A DNA stretch of 26,910 nucleotides from CAZVAP01 sp964625125 (lineage in GTDB: Bacteria; Patescibacteriota; Gracilibacteria; Absconditabacterales; Absconditicoccaceae), in NCBI GenBank assembly GCA_964625125.1, contig CAZVAP010000007.1, positions 1 through 26,910 of the forward strand. The letters are read 5' to 3'. Shown piece by piece: positions 7,541 through 17,779 of this stretch. The notes beneath the pieces are model-generated. The model saw nothing but the letters and a program-made list of their open reading frames with translations, ran no database searches and had not been told where the DNA came from. Numbering within the stretch: the stretch's first letter is position 1; each line of letters starts with the position of its first letter. A program made the position numbers and the translations under genes.

Positions 7541-8785
7541 TTAATTTTTCCCTAATTTTTCTTCAAATAAAAGGCTTATAATTACAGCTAAAGGAATAGC
7601 TAAAATTACTCATATGATTCCTAGAATTTTTAATCAAAATAGCATACAAATCAATATCAATAAAGGACTTACCCCTAAAGCTTTATTCATTATTATTGGA
7701 ACTATAAGTCATTCAATTTGTTGAATTATAATAAATAAGATTCATACCCACAAAAATCCTGTAAATCCATATGATATACTACCAACCAATAAAGCTGGTA
7801 AAGCTCCTAGTATGGGTCATAGATATGGTAAAAATTCCATTAATCCAGCTATTAATGCAAGAGTTCATTTACTTTCTAAATTTATTCAAAAAATAGCCAA
7901 AGTCCGTAGTCAAAGATAAACAGATATTCAAATAAATAAACTTAAGATTAGTTGTCATTTTAACCATTCTCATAGCTGAAAGTATAGTTTCTTTAATTTA
8001 ATAGCAGTTTTTTTTGGAGTTCTTGATAAAGTTGCAATTGTATATACTACTTTTTCTTTTTCAAAAGAGAAGAAAATGGCTAAAGTGAAAATAATTAAAA
8101 CTTGGCTGATAGTATTAAAGAAAGTACTAACTGCATCTATTGCCCATCAAGAAATTGATTTTAAAGATTGAGCCATTGTTTGTAAAATATTTGAAATATT
8201 GGTAGATAACATATTTTTTAAATTATTTGCAATATTTGGATTGTTGGTATATGCTAATAGTTTTTCCTTTATATAAGGATAAATATGTAATGAATTTATA
8301 AAATCTTGTAAAGATTGTGTTTGAATCTGATTTTGAATAGTAGTTATTTTTGATAAAATTATATTTATAATTTGAGAAGAATTGCTAATTATAAATGGAA
8401 TTAGGATGATAAAACCTAAAGTTAAAAATATAAATAAAATTATGTAAGCTAGTATGATGGATAAGTTTCTTGGAATAAATCTAGATAAAAAAGTAATTAA
8501 GCTTTCAATAGCTATTGAAATTATAAATGCTGTAAATATTGCATAAATTATATCTAGTGATTGAGCTCCTATATATCAAAGATACACTATAAATAAAATA
8601 GCCAATCCTACTCTAAATATTAATCAAAATGTAATTATGTTTTCTAAATTCAGGTTATTGATTTTTTCAGGTAATTTATTGATATCTAACTTTTCTTTTT
8701 CTTCTTGTTCTGTTTTTTTTGTCTTATTTTTTAGTTTATTAATTGAGTTTTTAATTTTACTTAAGTAATTTTTTAGTTTTTGCAT
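7541..8785 (-). CDS. AI-2E family (PerM/TqsA-like) membrane transporter
   Basis: The 414-aa protein has a basic, Lys-rich cytoplasmic N-terminus (1-55) and about seven to eight membrane helices. A large central loop with Gln/Asn (residues about 140-205) is typical of the family. Family marks are in the C-terminal half: 'LALIAGLMEFLPYLGPILGA', 'QIEGLIVPIIMNKALGVSPL' and 'FGLKILGIIGVILAIPLAVI'. Members export varied substrates including AI-2 in E. coli TqsA, and others act as sodium/proton antiporters, so the cargo cannot be named. Codon 294 is CGG (7904-7906) in 'YLGL-x-TLAIFG', inside a membrane segment where Trp is more plausible than Arg. The gene starts 16 bases after the 75-aa membrane protein. 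Confidence 0.9.
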
Positions 8786-8801
8786 AATTTAAATTTTAGA
8801 T

Positions 8802-9029
8802 TTAAAATAATTTTGTTGTAATCTTATAAAAAATTAGTCATAAAATTGATGTTTGAGCAAGTAAACTAGAAAAAATTTTTAAAAAATTTCAAATGCTTAA
8901 TTGAGGTACTTGAGATATATTTGTTAATAAAATTTCTCTAAATTGAGGAAAAATAAAAAAAGTTGTTATTATACTTATTATAAAGGCTAGTAAAACATTA
9001 AATATTATTGCTTTAGTTTTTACTTTCAT
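8802..9029 (-). CDS. small two-helix membrane protein, 75 aa
   Basis: The 75-aa protein has a basic start (MKVKTKA), a first hydrophobic helix at about 8-27, a short outside loop, and a second helix at about 49-67 ending in Lys residues. That is a hairpin topology with both ends inside. Two glycines are TGA. It is the first gene of the leftward group that continues with the AI-2E-type exporter, 16 bases away. No family recognised; a small subunit of the neighbouring exporter is possible but unproven. Confidence 0.65.
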
Positions 9030-9057
9030 TTTTTTTAATTTAATTTAAATTTTTTTC

Positions 9058-9085
9058 ATACTAAAAAAAATCCTCCTAAAAGCAA
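9058..9085 (-). promoter_or_regulatory. possible leftward promoter overlapping a terminator
   Basis: On the - strand, TTGCTT (9085-9080) and TAGTAT (9063-9058) are separated by 16 bp, about 30 bases before the ATG at 9029. The -35 box sits in the loop, and the spacer in one arm and T-tract, of the gatA terminator. The boxes are imperfect, so this is tentative. Confidence 0.35.
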
Positions 9086-9103
9086 GAAAAAGTAGGAGGA
9101 TTT
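9063..9103 (-). terminator. intrinsic terminator of the clpP-ftsH-gatA operon
   Basis: On the - strand an 11-bp perfect stem (arms 9093-9103 and 9068-9078) with a 14-base loop is followed by eight T. The first arm overlaps the gatA stop codon (9102-9104). The sequence TAGGAGGA in this hairpin is the only Shine-Dalgarno-like core I noticed, and it is not placed before a gene. Confidence 0.88.
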
Positions 9104-10538
9104 ATTTTAAGTTTTTTTCTAGCACATTAGCTAAATGGAATATTTTTTCTTCTTTAAATTGATCAGCAATAATATGTAATCCTATTGGAAGATTTGTATT
9201 TTTTCAATTTCATACAGGTAAAGACATTGCTGGCAATCAAGCTAGATTTACAGGTACTGTATAGATATCTGCTAAGTACATTGCTAATGGATCTTCATTT
9301 TTTTCTCATATGTTCCAAGCAGTTGTTGGGCTAGTAGGACCTATTATTAGATCATAATTTTTGAAAATTTCGTCAAATCATTGTTTAATAAGTTTTCTTA
9401 CTTTTTGTGCTTGTCAGTAAAATTTTTCATAAGCACCAGCAGATAATACATAAGTTCACAGTAAAATTCTTCTTTTAGCTTCTTCACCAAATCATTCAGC
9501 TCTTACTGATTCATAATATTCATAGATATTTTTGAAATCAAAAGTATTTTTTCAATAACCATATTTAATTCCATCAAATCTTGCTAAGTTTGTACTAACT
9601 TCTGCTGGCATAATTATGTAATAAGTTTCTATTGCATATTTTAACACTGGCATTTTAACAAAGTCTACTTTAGCTCATAGTTGTTTAATTTTTTCTACAG
9701 TTTCCAATATTTTCTCTTTTACTTCTTCAGATATTCATTCTTCAAAAAATTCTTCTATTACTGCTATTTTAAGTTCTTTAATATCTTTCTTTTCTAGAGC
9801 TTTTTCCCAACTTTCAATATCATTTCTTTTTACTGAAGTAGCATCATTTTCATCATAACAAGCAAGGTATTTTGATAAAATTACTGCATCTTCTACAGTT
9901 TTTGTAAAAGTTCAAGCTTGATCTAAACTAGAAGCCATTGCAATAATTCAATATCTAGAATTTGTTCCGTAAGTAGGCTTAAATCCAACAACTCCACATA
10001 AACTTGCTGGTTGTCTAATACTTCCTCAAGTATCTGTTCATAATGCAGCAATACATAAATCAGCAGCTACTGCTGCAGCAGATCCGCCAGAACTTCCTCC
10101 AGGAACTTTATCTGGATTAGCTGGATTTTTTGTAGGTCAAAAATATGATGTTTCTGTAGAGCTTCACATTGCAAATTCATCCATATTTGTTTTTCAAATC
10201 ATAATTCCTCCTGCTTTTACTAGGTTTTTATATACAGTAGAAGAATAAGGACTTTTGTAATTTTCTAACATTTTACTGCTCGCAGATGTAACAAATCATT
10301 TTGTTAAGTAATTATCTTTTACTCCTATTGGAGCTCATTTTAAAGGTGAATTTTTAACAAAATCTTCAAAGTTTTCTTGTATTCATTCATTTTTCAAAAT
10401 TTCTTCTGGATCTTCATTTAGTCTAACAAAAGCATTATATGGGTCTTTTTTAGCTTTTTCAATATAGTGATTAATTATATCAATAGGATTTTCTCAGCTG
10501 TTTATTTTTTCAATGTATTGTTTTAGAGTAAGATTCAT
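9102..10538 (-). CDS. gatA: Glu-tRNA(Gln)/Asp-tRNA(Asn) amidotransferase subunit A
   Basis: GatA is the glutaminase subunit of the GatCAB complex, which converts misacylated Glu-tRNA(Gln) or Asp-tRNA(Asn) to the correct amide. The 478-aa length is normal. The amidase-signature Ser-cisSer-Lys triad is visible: K74 in 'PIGVKDNY', S149 in 'KVPGGSSGGSAAAVAA' and S173 in 'GTDTGGSIRQPASLCG'. The family C-terminal motif 'VPVNLAGLPAMSLPVGNG' is present. Many of these glycines are TGA. gatB and gatC are not in the window. It is the last gene of the leftward operon, 9 bases after a small hypothetical, and ends in a terminator that overlaps its stop codon. An unrelated amidase is unlikely given 'GTDTGGSIRQPA'. 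Confidence 0.95.
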
Positions 10539-10547
10539 TATTTTTTA

Positions 10548-10757
10548 TTATGGGTTAAATGGTTCTATAAATTCTAGAAAATTATAGCCGTTTAATGTTA
10601 GTAAAGAGATTAGTGCTTGTTCTATATTATTGTCATAATCTTCTAAATCTAATACTCATATTAGTTCTTGTTGTATATATACTATATCACCTTCAATTTT
10701 TCAAAACTGATATTCACCCTCTCAATCCTTTGTTGCTATAAATTCAATAATTTCCAT
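10548..10757 (-). CDS. small acidic hypothetical protein, 69 aa
   Basis: The 69-aa product is strongly acidic and soluble. It begins with 'MEIIEFIATKDGEGEYQFGK', continues through short strands ('DIVYIQQELIGVLDLEDY') and ends in a helix ('ALISLLTLNGYNFLEFIEPF'). Three glycines are TGA. It fits tightly between ftsH (24 bases upstream) and gatA (9 bases downstream) in one leftward operon, which argues that it is real. It has the size of an adaptor or inhibitor, and its position after clpP and ftsH makes a proteolysis-related role conceivable, but no motif supports this. Confidence 0.65.
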
Positions 10758-10781
10758 TGTAATATTTTAAATATTGTAAAA

Positions 10782-12710
10782 TTAATACTTTTTATATTTA
10801 TCTTGGTTTTCAGGAGTAATATTTTCTATCCCTACAATTTGGCTAAATTCTTCTTTAGACATATATTCTTTTTCTAATAGTTTTTCAGCTAATTTATGCA
10901 TAATTTCTTGGTTATCTTTTATGATATTTTTTGCTCTTTCATATGCTCGTTTTATAATTTTTTCAACTTCTTCGTCAATTCTTTCTGATAATTTTTCTGA
11001 AAATGGTTTATAAGCTTTCCAAGTATTTTCTTCATCATCAAAGTACATTATAGGTCATAATTCAGACATTCCATATTTTGTAACCATATCATATACAATT
11101 TTGTAAACTCTACTCATATCATTGCTTGCTCAAGTTGTTATTTGGTCTTTTCAGAAGAAAATCTCCTCAGATGCTCTTCATCCAAGTAGAGAAGTAATTT
11201 CATCTAAAAATTTTGCTTTTGAAACTAATAAACTATCTTTAGTTGGCATAATCCAAGTTAAGCCTAAAGCCATTCCTCTTGATACTATTGAAATTTTTTC
11301 TAATGGGTCAGCATAAGGTAATAAATGTGCTGTAATAGCATGTCAAAGTTCGTGATAAGCAATTTTTTTCCTTTCATCTTCTGCTATAGATTTAATTTTC
11401 TTTTCTGGACCTGCTATAACTTTTTCTAAAGCATATTCAAAGTCATCCCATATTAGATAATCTCTATTGTTTTTTGCTGCATGTAAAGCTGCTTCATTTA
11501 CTAAATTTGCAATATCAGCTCATACAAATCATACAGTTCTTATTGCTAAAGATTCAATTAGTTTGTCTTGCTCTAAGTTTTTATCTAGTTTTTTGTTTTT
11601 AAGGTAAACTTTAAAAATTTCTTTTCTTTCTTCTAAAGTTGGTTTATTGACAAAAATTTTTCTATCAAATCTTCAAGGTCTTAGTAAAGCTGGATCTAAA
11701 ATATCAATTCTGTTTGTAGCAGCAATTACAATAATTTGATGATCTTTTTCAAATCAATCCATTTCAGTAAGAATTTGATTAAGAGTTTGTTCTTGTTCTT
11801 GATGACCTCAAGTAAATCCTTGACCTCTTTTTTTACCTATAGCATCAATTTCATCAATGAAAATTATTGCCGGTCAACCTACTTCTTTTGCTTTTTTAAA
11901 CAATTCTCTTACCTTAGCAGCTCACATTCAAACTAACATTTCCATAAATTCACTACCTGAGCTATAGAAAAATGGAACTCAAGCTTCTCAAGCAATAGCT
12001 CTTGCAAGCAGTGTTTTTCAATTTCCTGGAGGTCAGTATAGTAAAACTCATTTAGGTATTTCAGCTCAAGCTTTTTGATATTTTTTAGGATTTTTAAGAT
12101 AATCTACTATTTCTTTTACTTCTTCTTTTACTTCTTCCATTCAAGCTACATCTGAGAATTTTGTCTTAACTTTTTCTGGTTTTGCTTGTTTTCATACACC
12201 TCCTATTAACCCTAAAGGTCAGCCTCATTTTGGTATAGCTCATTTTAGTAAAAATGCTATTAGGAAAAAAACTAAAATTACTGGAAGTATATTTACTAGA
12301 AGTTTTTCCCAAATTCCCTCTTCTTTATATTTTACTATTATAGGAATATTTCCACTTAAATTAATTCATAAATCCTTTAAACTTGTTTGGATAGGTTTTT
12401 CAGTTTTATAAATTTCATATTTTAAAGGAATAATTTTTTCTCTTAATCCCATTGAAGTTATAGTTTGCCCTGTTCCTAGAAATTTATATCCTTTTAAAAC
12501 TTTATCATTTATAACCTCAATTTTGTTAAATTCTTTGTTTGTATAATCTTTTATGAATGTAGATAAGTCTATTTTTTTCTCTGCTACTATTTTATTTATG
12601 TAGTACTTATCTCATATTTTGTACATATCTGATAACACTCACCAAGAAAGTTTTAGTAAAACTAAAATTCCTCCCATTATTAAAATAAAATATAGTATCC
12701 CTTTTTTCAT
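10782..12710 (-). CDS. ftsH: ATP-dependent zinc metalloprotease FtsH
   Basis: FtsH is a membrane-anchored AAA+ hexamer that degrades membrane and soluble proteins. The 642-aa protein shows an N-terminal helix (about 4-24), an extracytoplasmic domain and a second helix (about 140-158). Then come Walker A 'YGPPGNGKTLLARA' with K232 (Asn where Thr is usual), Walker B 'IIFIDEID', the second region of homology 'NRIDILDPALLRPGRFDRK', and the zinc site 'HELGH' (H453, E454, H457; usually HEAGH). The tail 'NDMSRVYKIVYDMVTKYGMS' is also typical. TGA glycines occur in Walker A, SRH and HELGH. Codon 588 is CGA (10947-10949) in 'KIIK-x-AYERA', where Arg or Glu is common, so it does not help the CGA=Trp case. 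It follows clpP by 33 bases. Confidence 0.97.
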
Positions 12711-12743
12711 TGTTTTTATAAAGTTAGTTTAAAAAATAAAAAA

Positions 12744-13334
12744 TTACTTTCATTTTCTTGGTTCTAAAATTTTATCTACTAGTCAATATTCTATAGCTTC
12801 TTGAGCTGTAAACCATTTGTCTCTTTCTACATCCTGTTCTATTTTTTCTAATGGTTGTCCTGTATGCTTTGAAATAATGTTATTTAAAATTTTCTTTGTT
12901 CTTAAAATATGTTGTGCTTGAATTGCAATATCTGTTGCTTGTCATTCTGCACCTCCTAGAGGTTGATGAATCATAACTTCTGAATGCTCTAAAATATATC
13001 TTTTCCCTTTAGTTCAAGCCATTAAAATAATGCTTCACATACTTGCAGCCAAACCTACTCAAATTGTTACAATATCACATTTAACATATTGCATAGTATC
13101 ATAAACAGCTAATCCTGCTGTTACATGTCAACCTGGTGAGTTTACATACATGATAATGTCTTTATTTGGGTCTTTACTTTCTAAGTATAAAAGTTGAGCT
13201 ATTACACTTTCTGCCATTTGTGAATTTACTTCCCCAGAGAAAAAAATTATTCTATCTTCCAGTAATCTTGAGAATATATCAGATGTTTTTACTCATAAAT
13301 GTGTTTTTTCTGTAATATATGGAACAACTGTCAT
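12744..13334 (-). CDS. clpP: ATP-dependent Clp protease proteolytic subunit
   Basis: ClpP forms the tetradecameric serine-protease chamber fed by ClpX or ClpC/ClpA unfoldases. The 196-aa length is standard. The catalytic triad is visible: S98 in 'GLAASMGSIILMAGTKGKR', H123 in 'SEVMIHQPLGG' and D172 in 'DVERDKWFTAQEA'. The N-terminal 'LEDRIIFFSGEVN' and 'MYVNSPGGHVTAGLAVYDTM' strands are canonical. Several invariant glycines (SMG, PGG, YGL) are TGA. It is the first gene of a leftward operon with ftsH, a 69-aa protein and gatA, starting from a promoter that overlaps the divergent one for the pilin-repeat protein. No clpX or clpC gene is in the window. Confidence 0.97.
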
Positions 13335-13342
13335 TTTTTTTA

Positions 13343-13370
13343 TTTACTTAATTAAAAGTTTTGTTATAAT
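13343..13370 (+). promoter_or_regulatory. rightward promoter for the pilin-repeat membrane protein
   Basis: TTTACT (13343-13348) and a perfect TATAAT (13365-13370) are separated by 16 bp. The ATG is at 13420, giving a leader of about 43 bases. The -10 box overlaps that of the opposite clpP promoter. Confidence 0.55.
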
Positions 13371-13393
13371 AAACAAAAAATTATTAAATGCAA
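13366..13393 (-). promoter_or_regulatory. leftward promoter for clpP-ftsH-gatA
   Basis: On the - strand TTGCAT (13393-13388) and TATTAT (13371-13366) are spaced 16 bp, about 32 bases before the clpP ATG. It shares its -10 bases with the divergent rightward promoter, so the two may exclude each other. Confidence 0.45.
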
Positions 13394-13419
13394 TTTTTAT
13401 TTAGTTTAATTTATTTACA

Positions 13420-14313
13420 ATGAAACAGTTTTTAAAAAACTTTTTAAGTTTAATTTTAGTTTCTAGTTTTTTTTGTGTTTCTTTAGCAGCCCCAAGTTTT
13501 GATTTAAATTGAAATTCTGTGAAAGATTTAGGTTACTCTAATAGTTTTAAGTGAGTAGTAAGTTCTAAACAATCTTTGGCTGATAATATTTATGCATTAT
13601 TTTTCCCTTCTACTACTTGAAATTGATGAGTTTTATTTGATAAGTTTAAAATTATTGCAATTGGTCTTGCTGTTTTGTTTATTATACGGGGTGGTGCTAT
13701 GTTTTTACTTTATGCAGATGATGAAAATGAATTAAAACAAGCTAAATTAAATATTTTGTATATGGGTTATGGTGCTTTTTTAATTTTTGGTGCTGCTTGG
13801 ATTTTATGAAAAGTTTTATGAGTTTGAGCTGATACAAATACTACTAATGCAGTTCTAGCAACTCAAAATACAATTATTGGTTGAATTTTGATATTTTTTA
13901 AGTCTATGGCTTATTATTTAGCTATTATTTTAATGGTTTATTATGGATTTCAGATTATGAAAGCTCAAGAAAAAGAGGATAAAATTAAAACTGCTAAAAC
14001 ATGAGTTTTAAATGTTATTATTGCTTTAATTGCTGTAAAAGTTTTAGATTATATTTACTATATTGCTCAATGAAGTAATTTTTTACAAGAATGAAGTTCT
14101 TTTATATCATGAATTTGAAAAATTTTAGGTTGGGTACTATGAGTAGTTATAATACTAGCTTTATTGTATTCAGCAATATTATTGATTACATCTAGATGAA
14201 ATGAGGAAAGTTGGAAAAAAGCAAAAACTATTGTTAGAAATGTATTTCTAGTTATATTTGTATTGTTTTTGTTTATAGTTATAGTATTTGATATGTTTAA
14301 AAATTTTAGTTAA
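13420..14313 (+). CDS. membrane protein of three VirB2/TrbC-pilin-like repeats
   Basis: The 297-aa protein has a signal peptide (residues 1-24, 'LILVSSFFCVSLAAP') and a short outside segment, then three successive helical hairpins. Each has a membrane helix, a polar charged loop with K-x-A-K, and a second helix. The loops read 'YADDENELKQAKLN' (about 98-111), 'KAQEKEDKIKTAKTG' (about 182-196) and 'SRGNEESWKKAKTI' (about 255-268). This helix-'GNEExxxKAK'-helix unit is the VirB2/TrbC-like pilin fold often seen as single-unit proteins in CPR genomes, here present three times. Codon 90 is CGG (13687-13689) in 'LFII-x-GGAMFLLY', where related proteins commonly have an aromatic residue, which fits Trp. 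It is followed at 12 bases by a DHH phosphoesterase. Function is unknown; a conjugation-like pore or pilus part is possible. Confidence 0.8.
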
Positions 14314-14325
14314 TAATTAATTAAA

Positions 14326-15384
14326 ATGGATTTGATAAATAAAGTGAAAAAATTAGGGAAATCAGTTTTAGATAAAGCAAGTTATTTAGGTTTAATTGAT
14401 TGGATAGTAGATTCTAAATCCATTGCTATTGTAGGGCATGATAAAATTGATTGAGATAGTTTAGGTTCTGTTTTAGCTATGCAACAATGGATAAAAAATA
14501 AATTTCCTAATAAAAAAATAAAAGCTTATACAAATAGAAAATATCCAGCTGTTTTTGAATTTTTGCAACCAGAAATTAATTATTGAGAAAATTTAAAATT
14601 AGAAGAGGATACTGATTTAATCATTGTCTTGGATGCAGCAAATTTAGAAAGGTTAGGAGATTTTTATAAAAATAATGAGGATAAGTTTAAAAATACTACA
14701 TTAGTAAATATAGACCATCATATTAGTAATACTCAATTTTGAAATTTAAATATAGTAGATTGACAATCTCCAGCAACTGCTCAGTTACTTTTTGAAATTT
14801 TAAAAATTTTGGATTTACATCCAATGGCTCAGATGAATACTTTAAAAAAATGAATAGATGGTAAAGTTGCTACTTATTTGTTGATGTGAATTTTAACTGA
14901 TACTCAGAGTTTTATGATACCTTTAGCAAATGCTAAAACATTATGAATTGCTAAAGAATTAATAGAATTAGGTGCTGATAAACAATATTTGATTGATAAT
15001 ATTTTTTTATCAAAAGATGTAGGAGAATTAAAACTTCAATGATTAGTTTTTAATAGAATTAAAAAATTGGAAAAAGATGGGAAAAAAATATATTGGTCAT
15101 ATTTAACAAATGAAGATATTGAGTCAGTTGGATTAAATCCAGAAGATTCAGGGGTAGGAAGAAATTTATCTTCCTTGCTTAATCAAATTAAAGATGCAGA
15201 TTTTGTGTGTTTATGGAAGATAAAAGATGAAGAAACTAGTGTTTCATTTAGATCAAAAGAGTATGATGTAAATGAAGTTGCAAAAAAATTATGATGAGGA
15301 GGACATAAAAATGCAGCAGGAGCTATTATAAAAGAAAAATTAAGTGTTGAAGATATAGAAAGGAAATTAAAAGAAATAGTGTAG
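14326..15384 (+). CDS. DHH-family phosphoesterase, NrnA/oligoribonuclease-like
   Basis: The 352-aa protein has the DHH-DHHA1 architecture of NrnA, a nanoRNase that also dephosphorylates pAp in Bacillus. Motifs are 'GHDKIDGDSLGS' (motif I, near residues 37-48), 'IVLDAANLERLG' (motif II), 'NIDHHISNTQFG' (motif III, the DHH triad) and 'LLMGILTDTQSF' (motif IV). The C-terminal DHHA1 motif is 'KKLGGGGHKNAAGAI' near 325-339. Metal ligands (Asp and His of motifs I-IV) are all present, and several motif glycines are TGA. The length matches NrnA (about 310-350) rather than RecJ (over 500). It is 12 bases downstream of the pilin-repeat protein and ends at a strong terminator. Confidence 0.92.
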
Positions 15385-15407
15385 TAAAAATAAACCTGCT
15401 ATTTTCT

Positions 15408-15433
15408 CCAGACTTCCTAGTCTGGCTTTTTTT
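15408..15433 (+). terminator. intrinsic terminator after the DHH phosphoesterase
   Basis: CCAGACT - TCCT - AGTCTGG followed by C and seven T. The 7-bp G+C-rich stem stands out in this AT-rich region and ends the 13420-15384 unit. Confidence 0.9.
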
Positions 15434-15435
15434 AT

Positions 15436-15463
15436 TTGAAAACATATTTTCAATAAATATTAT
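15436..15463 (+). promoter_or_regulatory. promoter for the helicase operon
   Basis: TTGAAA (15436-15441), 16-bp spacer, TATTAT (15458-15463), about 30 bases before the helicase ATG at 15494 and immediately after the upstream terminator. Confidence 0.55.
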
Positions 15464-15493
15464 AGCTTGAGCTTTTAAAAATTAAATTACTAA

Positions 15494-17764
15494 ATGAAGG
15501 ATTATCTTAGAAAAGTTTTAAATCAACAACAATTTGAGGCTGCTACTTACATTGATTGACCAAGTTTAATTTTAGCTTGAGCTGGTGCTGGTAAAACAAG
15601 AACTTTAACTTATAAAATAGCTTATATTAATTCACTTTGAGTTGATTCTGAAAATATTTTAGCTGTAACTTTCACCAACAAAGCTGCTAATGAAATGAAA
15701 GAAAGATTGAGGGAAATTTTGGTTTGAGTTCAGAATGGATGATGTGAGGTTAAAAAAGATGATTTGTTAGGAGGATTGCCCGATGATAATATGTCTCAAT
15801 GAGCTTCAGATTTAGATTTTGATGACTTAATTTTAAGCTCTCAAGATGATATAAATAATCTTATAAATGAGTATGAAAAACAATATTCATTTGATAATCA
15901 AGCCTTTCAACGAATATGAACTTTTCATAGTATTTTTCTGAAAATTTTAAAACAAGATATAAAACATATCAATGATATTTTAAATACTGAATTTGATAGA
16001 TACTTTAATATAGCTGATGAATCAGATGCTAATGCTGTACTTAGAAAAATTTTAAAGGATTTATGAATTAAAGATACTTTTACTCCAAGAGAAATTAAGT
16101 GAAAAATTTCAAGAATTAAAAATCAATGATTAACTGCTAAAGACTTTTTGTATCAAGCAAATGATGAAAATGATGAAATTATAGCAAAAATTTATGAAAA
16201 ATATGAAAAACAATTAAGAGCAAATAATATGCTTGATTTTGATGATTTACTGCTGTTTCCTTATCTTTTGTTTAAAAATAAACCTGAGATTTTGGAAAAA
16301 TGGAAAAAAAAGTTTAAATATATTTTGGTAGATGAAGCTCAAGATACAAATAAAATCCAGTTTGATTTAATTTATATGTTGTCAGGTCCTGAAGGAAATA
16401 TAACTTTAATTTGAGATGATTTTCAATCTATTTATGGTTGGAGAGGTGCAGTAATAGATGATTTTTTGAATGCAAAAAAATATTGGCCAAATCTTAAACT
16501 TTTTAAACTTGAGATAAATTATAGAAGTAAAAAAACTATTGTGGATGCTTGAAACCATATTATCAAAAATAATAAATATCAGTATGAAAAAAATATTGTT
16601 GCACACAATGAAAAAGAATCAAAAATTAAAGTAATTTCTTTTGAAACAGAAGCAGATGAGGCAGTTTGAGTTATTGATTTAATTAAAAAAATGCATGAAA
16701 AATGAAAGTCTTGGAGTGATTTTGCTATAATTTATAGAACTAATGCTCAGTCAGAGCCTTTTGAAAAAGTTTTGTTAACTGAAAATATTCCTTATAAAAT
16801 TTGGTGAGCTTTTAAATTTTATGAAAGAAAGGAAGTTAAAGATATTTTAGCTTATATTAAATATTTGATTAATCCTGCTGATGGTGTAAGCTTACAAAGA
16901 ATTATAAATGTTCCTTGAAGGAAAATTTGATCTACAACCATTGATAAATTGCTTAATTTTGCAAATCTTGAGTGAAAATCTTTGCATGATGTTATTAGAA
17001 ATGTAGATATGTATGATGTTTCTACTGCGGCTAAAAATAATATAAAACAATTTAATCAACTAATTGATTATTTAAAACAACAAATTCAAAATAAAACTCC
17101 AGCTGAAGCCATAGAAACTATAGTAAAAACTATAAAATATGAAGATTATTTAATAAAAGAATATTGACAAGAAGAAGCTGAAGATAGAATGGCTAATATT
17201 TGACAACTTATAAATACAGCTAGTAATTTTAAAACAAAAGGGTTAGAATGATTGAAAGATTTTATTGATGAAATTTCATTATTGACTGATTTAGAAGAAA
17301 ATGATGAAACAGAGGATAAAGTAAATCTTATGACTGTTCATGCTAGTAAATGACTTGAATTTGATACTGTGTTTTTGGTTTGATTGGAAGAAAATATTTT
17401 TCCTCTTTCTAGAGCAAGACTTAATCCAAAAGAGCTAGAAGAAGAAAGAAGGCTTGCTTATGTTGGTATTACAAGAGCAAAGAATAATTTGTTTTTAACA
17501 TATGCTGAAAGTAGAAAACAATATTGAAATATAAAAATCAATCCAGTAAGTAGGTTTGTGGAAGAAATACCAGATGAGTTGAAAACTACATTTAATTTTG
17601 GTAAGCTTGTAAAATCTTCTGTTAATTTCCAACCTGGAGATAAGGTGAAACATAAATTGTTTTGATTAGGTGAGGTTTTGGAAGTATTTGATGATAATGT
17701 TATTGTAAGATTTTATTGAGGTTGAATTAAAAAAATTTTAGCTAAAATGTTAGAAAAAATTTAA
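15494..17764 (+). CDS. UvrD/PcrA-type superfamily 1A DNA helicase
   Basis: The 756-aa protein is a 3'-5' DNA helicase of the UvrD/Rep/PcrA group, used in repair and in clearing proteins from DNA. Motifs in order: Q motif 'LNQQQFEAA', Walker A 'AGAGAGKTRTLTYK' (K34), Ia 'AVTFTNKAANEMKERL', Ib '[W]IGTFHSIFLKIL', Walker B 'ILVDEAQDTNKIQ' (D280, E281), III 'LIGDDFQSIYGWRGA', IV 'LEINYRS', V 'VNLMTVHASKGLEFDTVFL' and VI 'EERRLAYVGITRAKNNLFL'. A C-terminal 'GDKVKHKLFGLGEVLEV' Tudor-like domain is typical of PcrA. The bracketed W is codon 140, CGA (15911-15913); homologues have Trp there. About 63 mostly acidic residues lie between motif Ia and this W, where PcrA has under ten, so there is an insertion of roughly 55 residues. 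polX follows at 15 bases. Confidence 0.96.
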
Positions 17765-17779
17765 AATTAATTTTATAAA

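Noticed and set aside
9093..9100. Shine-Dalgarno (TAGGAGGA) for a rightward gene
   Set aside because: No rightward start follows; the bases are one arm of the gatA terminator.
11122..11936. Rightward short frames within ftsH
   Set aside because: They are antisense to canonical FtsH motifs and carry no protein-like pattern.
9102..13334. A mobile or phage-derived island
   Set aside because: The genes are housekeeping (clpP, ftsH, gatA), with no integrase, transposase or flanking repeats seen.
16406..16606. Leftward 66-aa hydrophobic frame
   Set aside because: Antisense to the helicase motifs III-IV; low-complexity Ile/Phe content is expected from AT-rich antisense.
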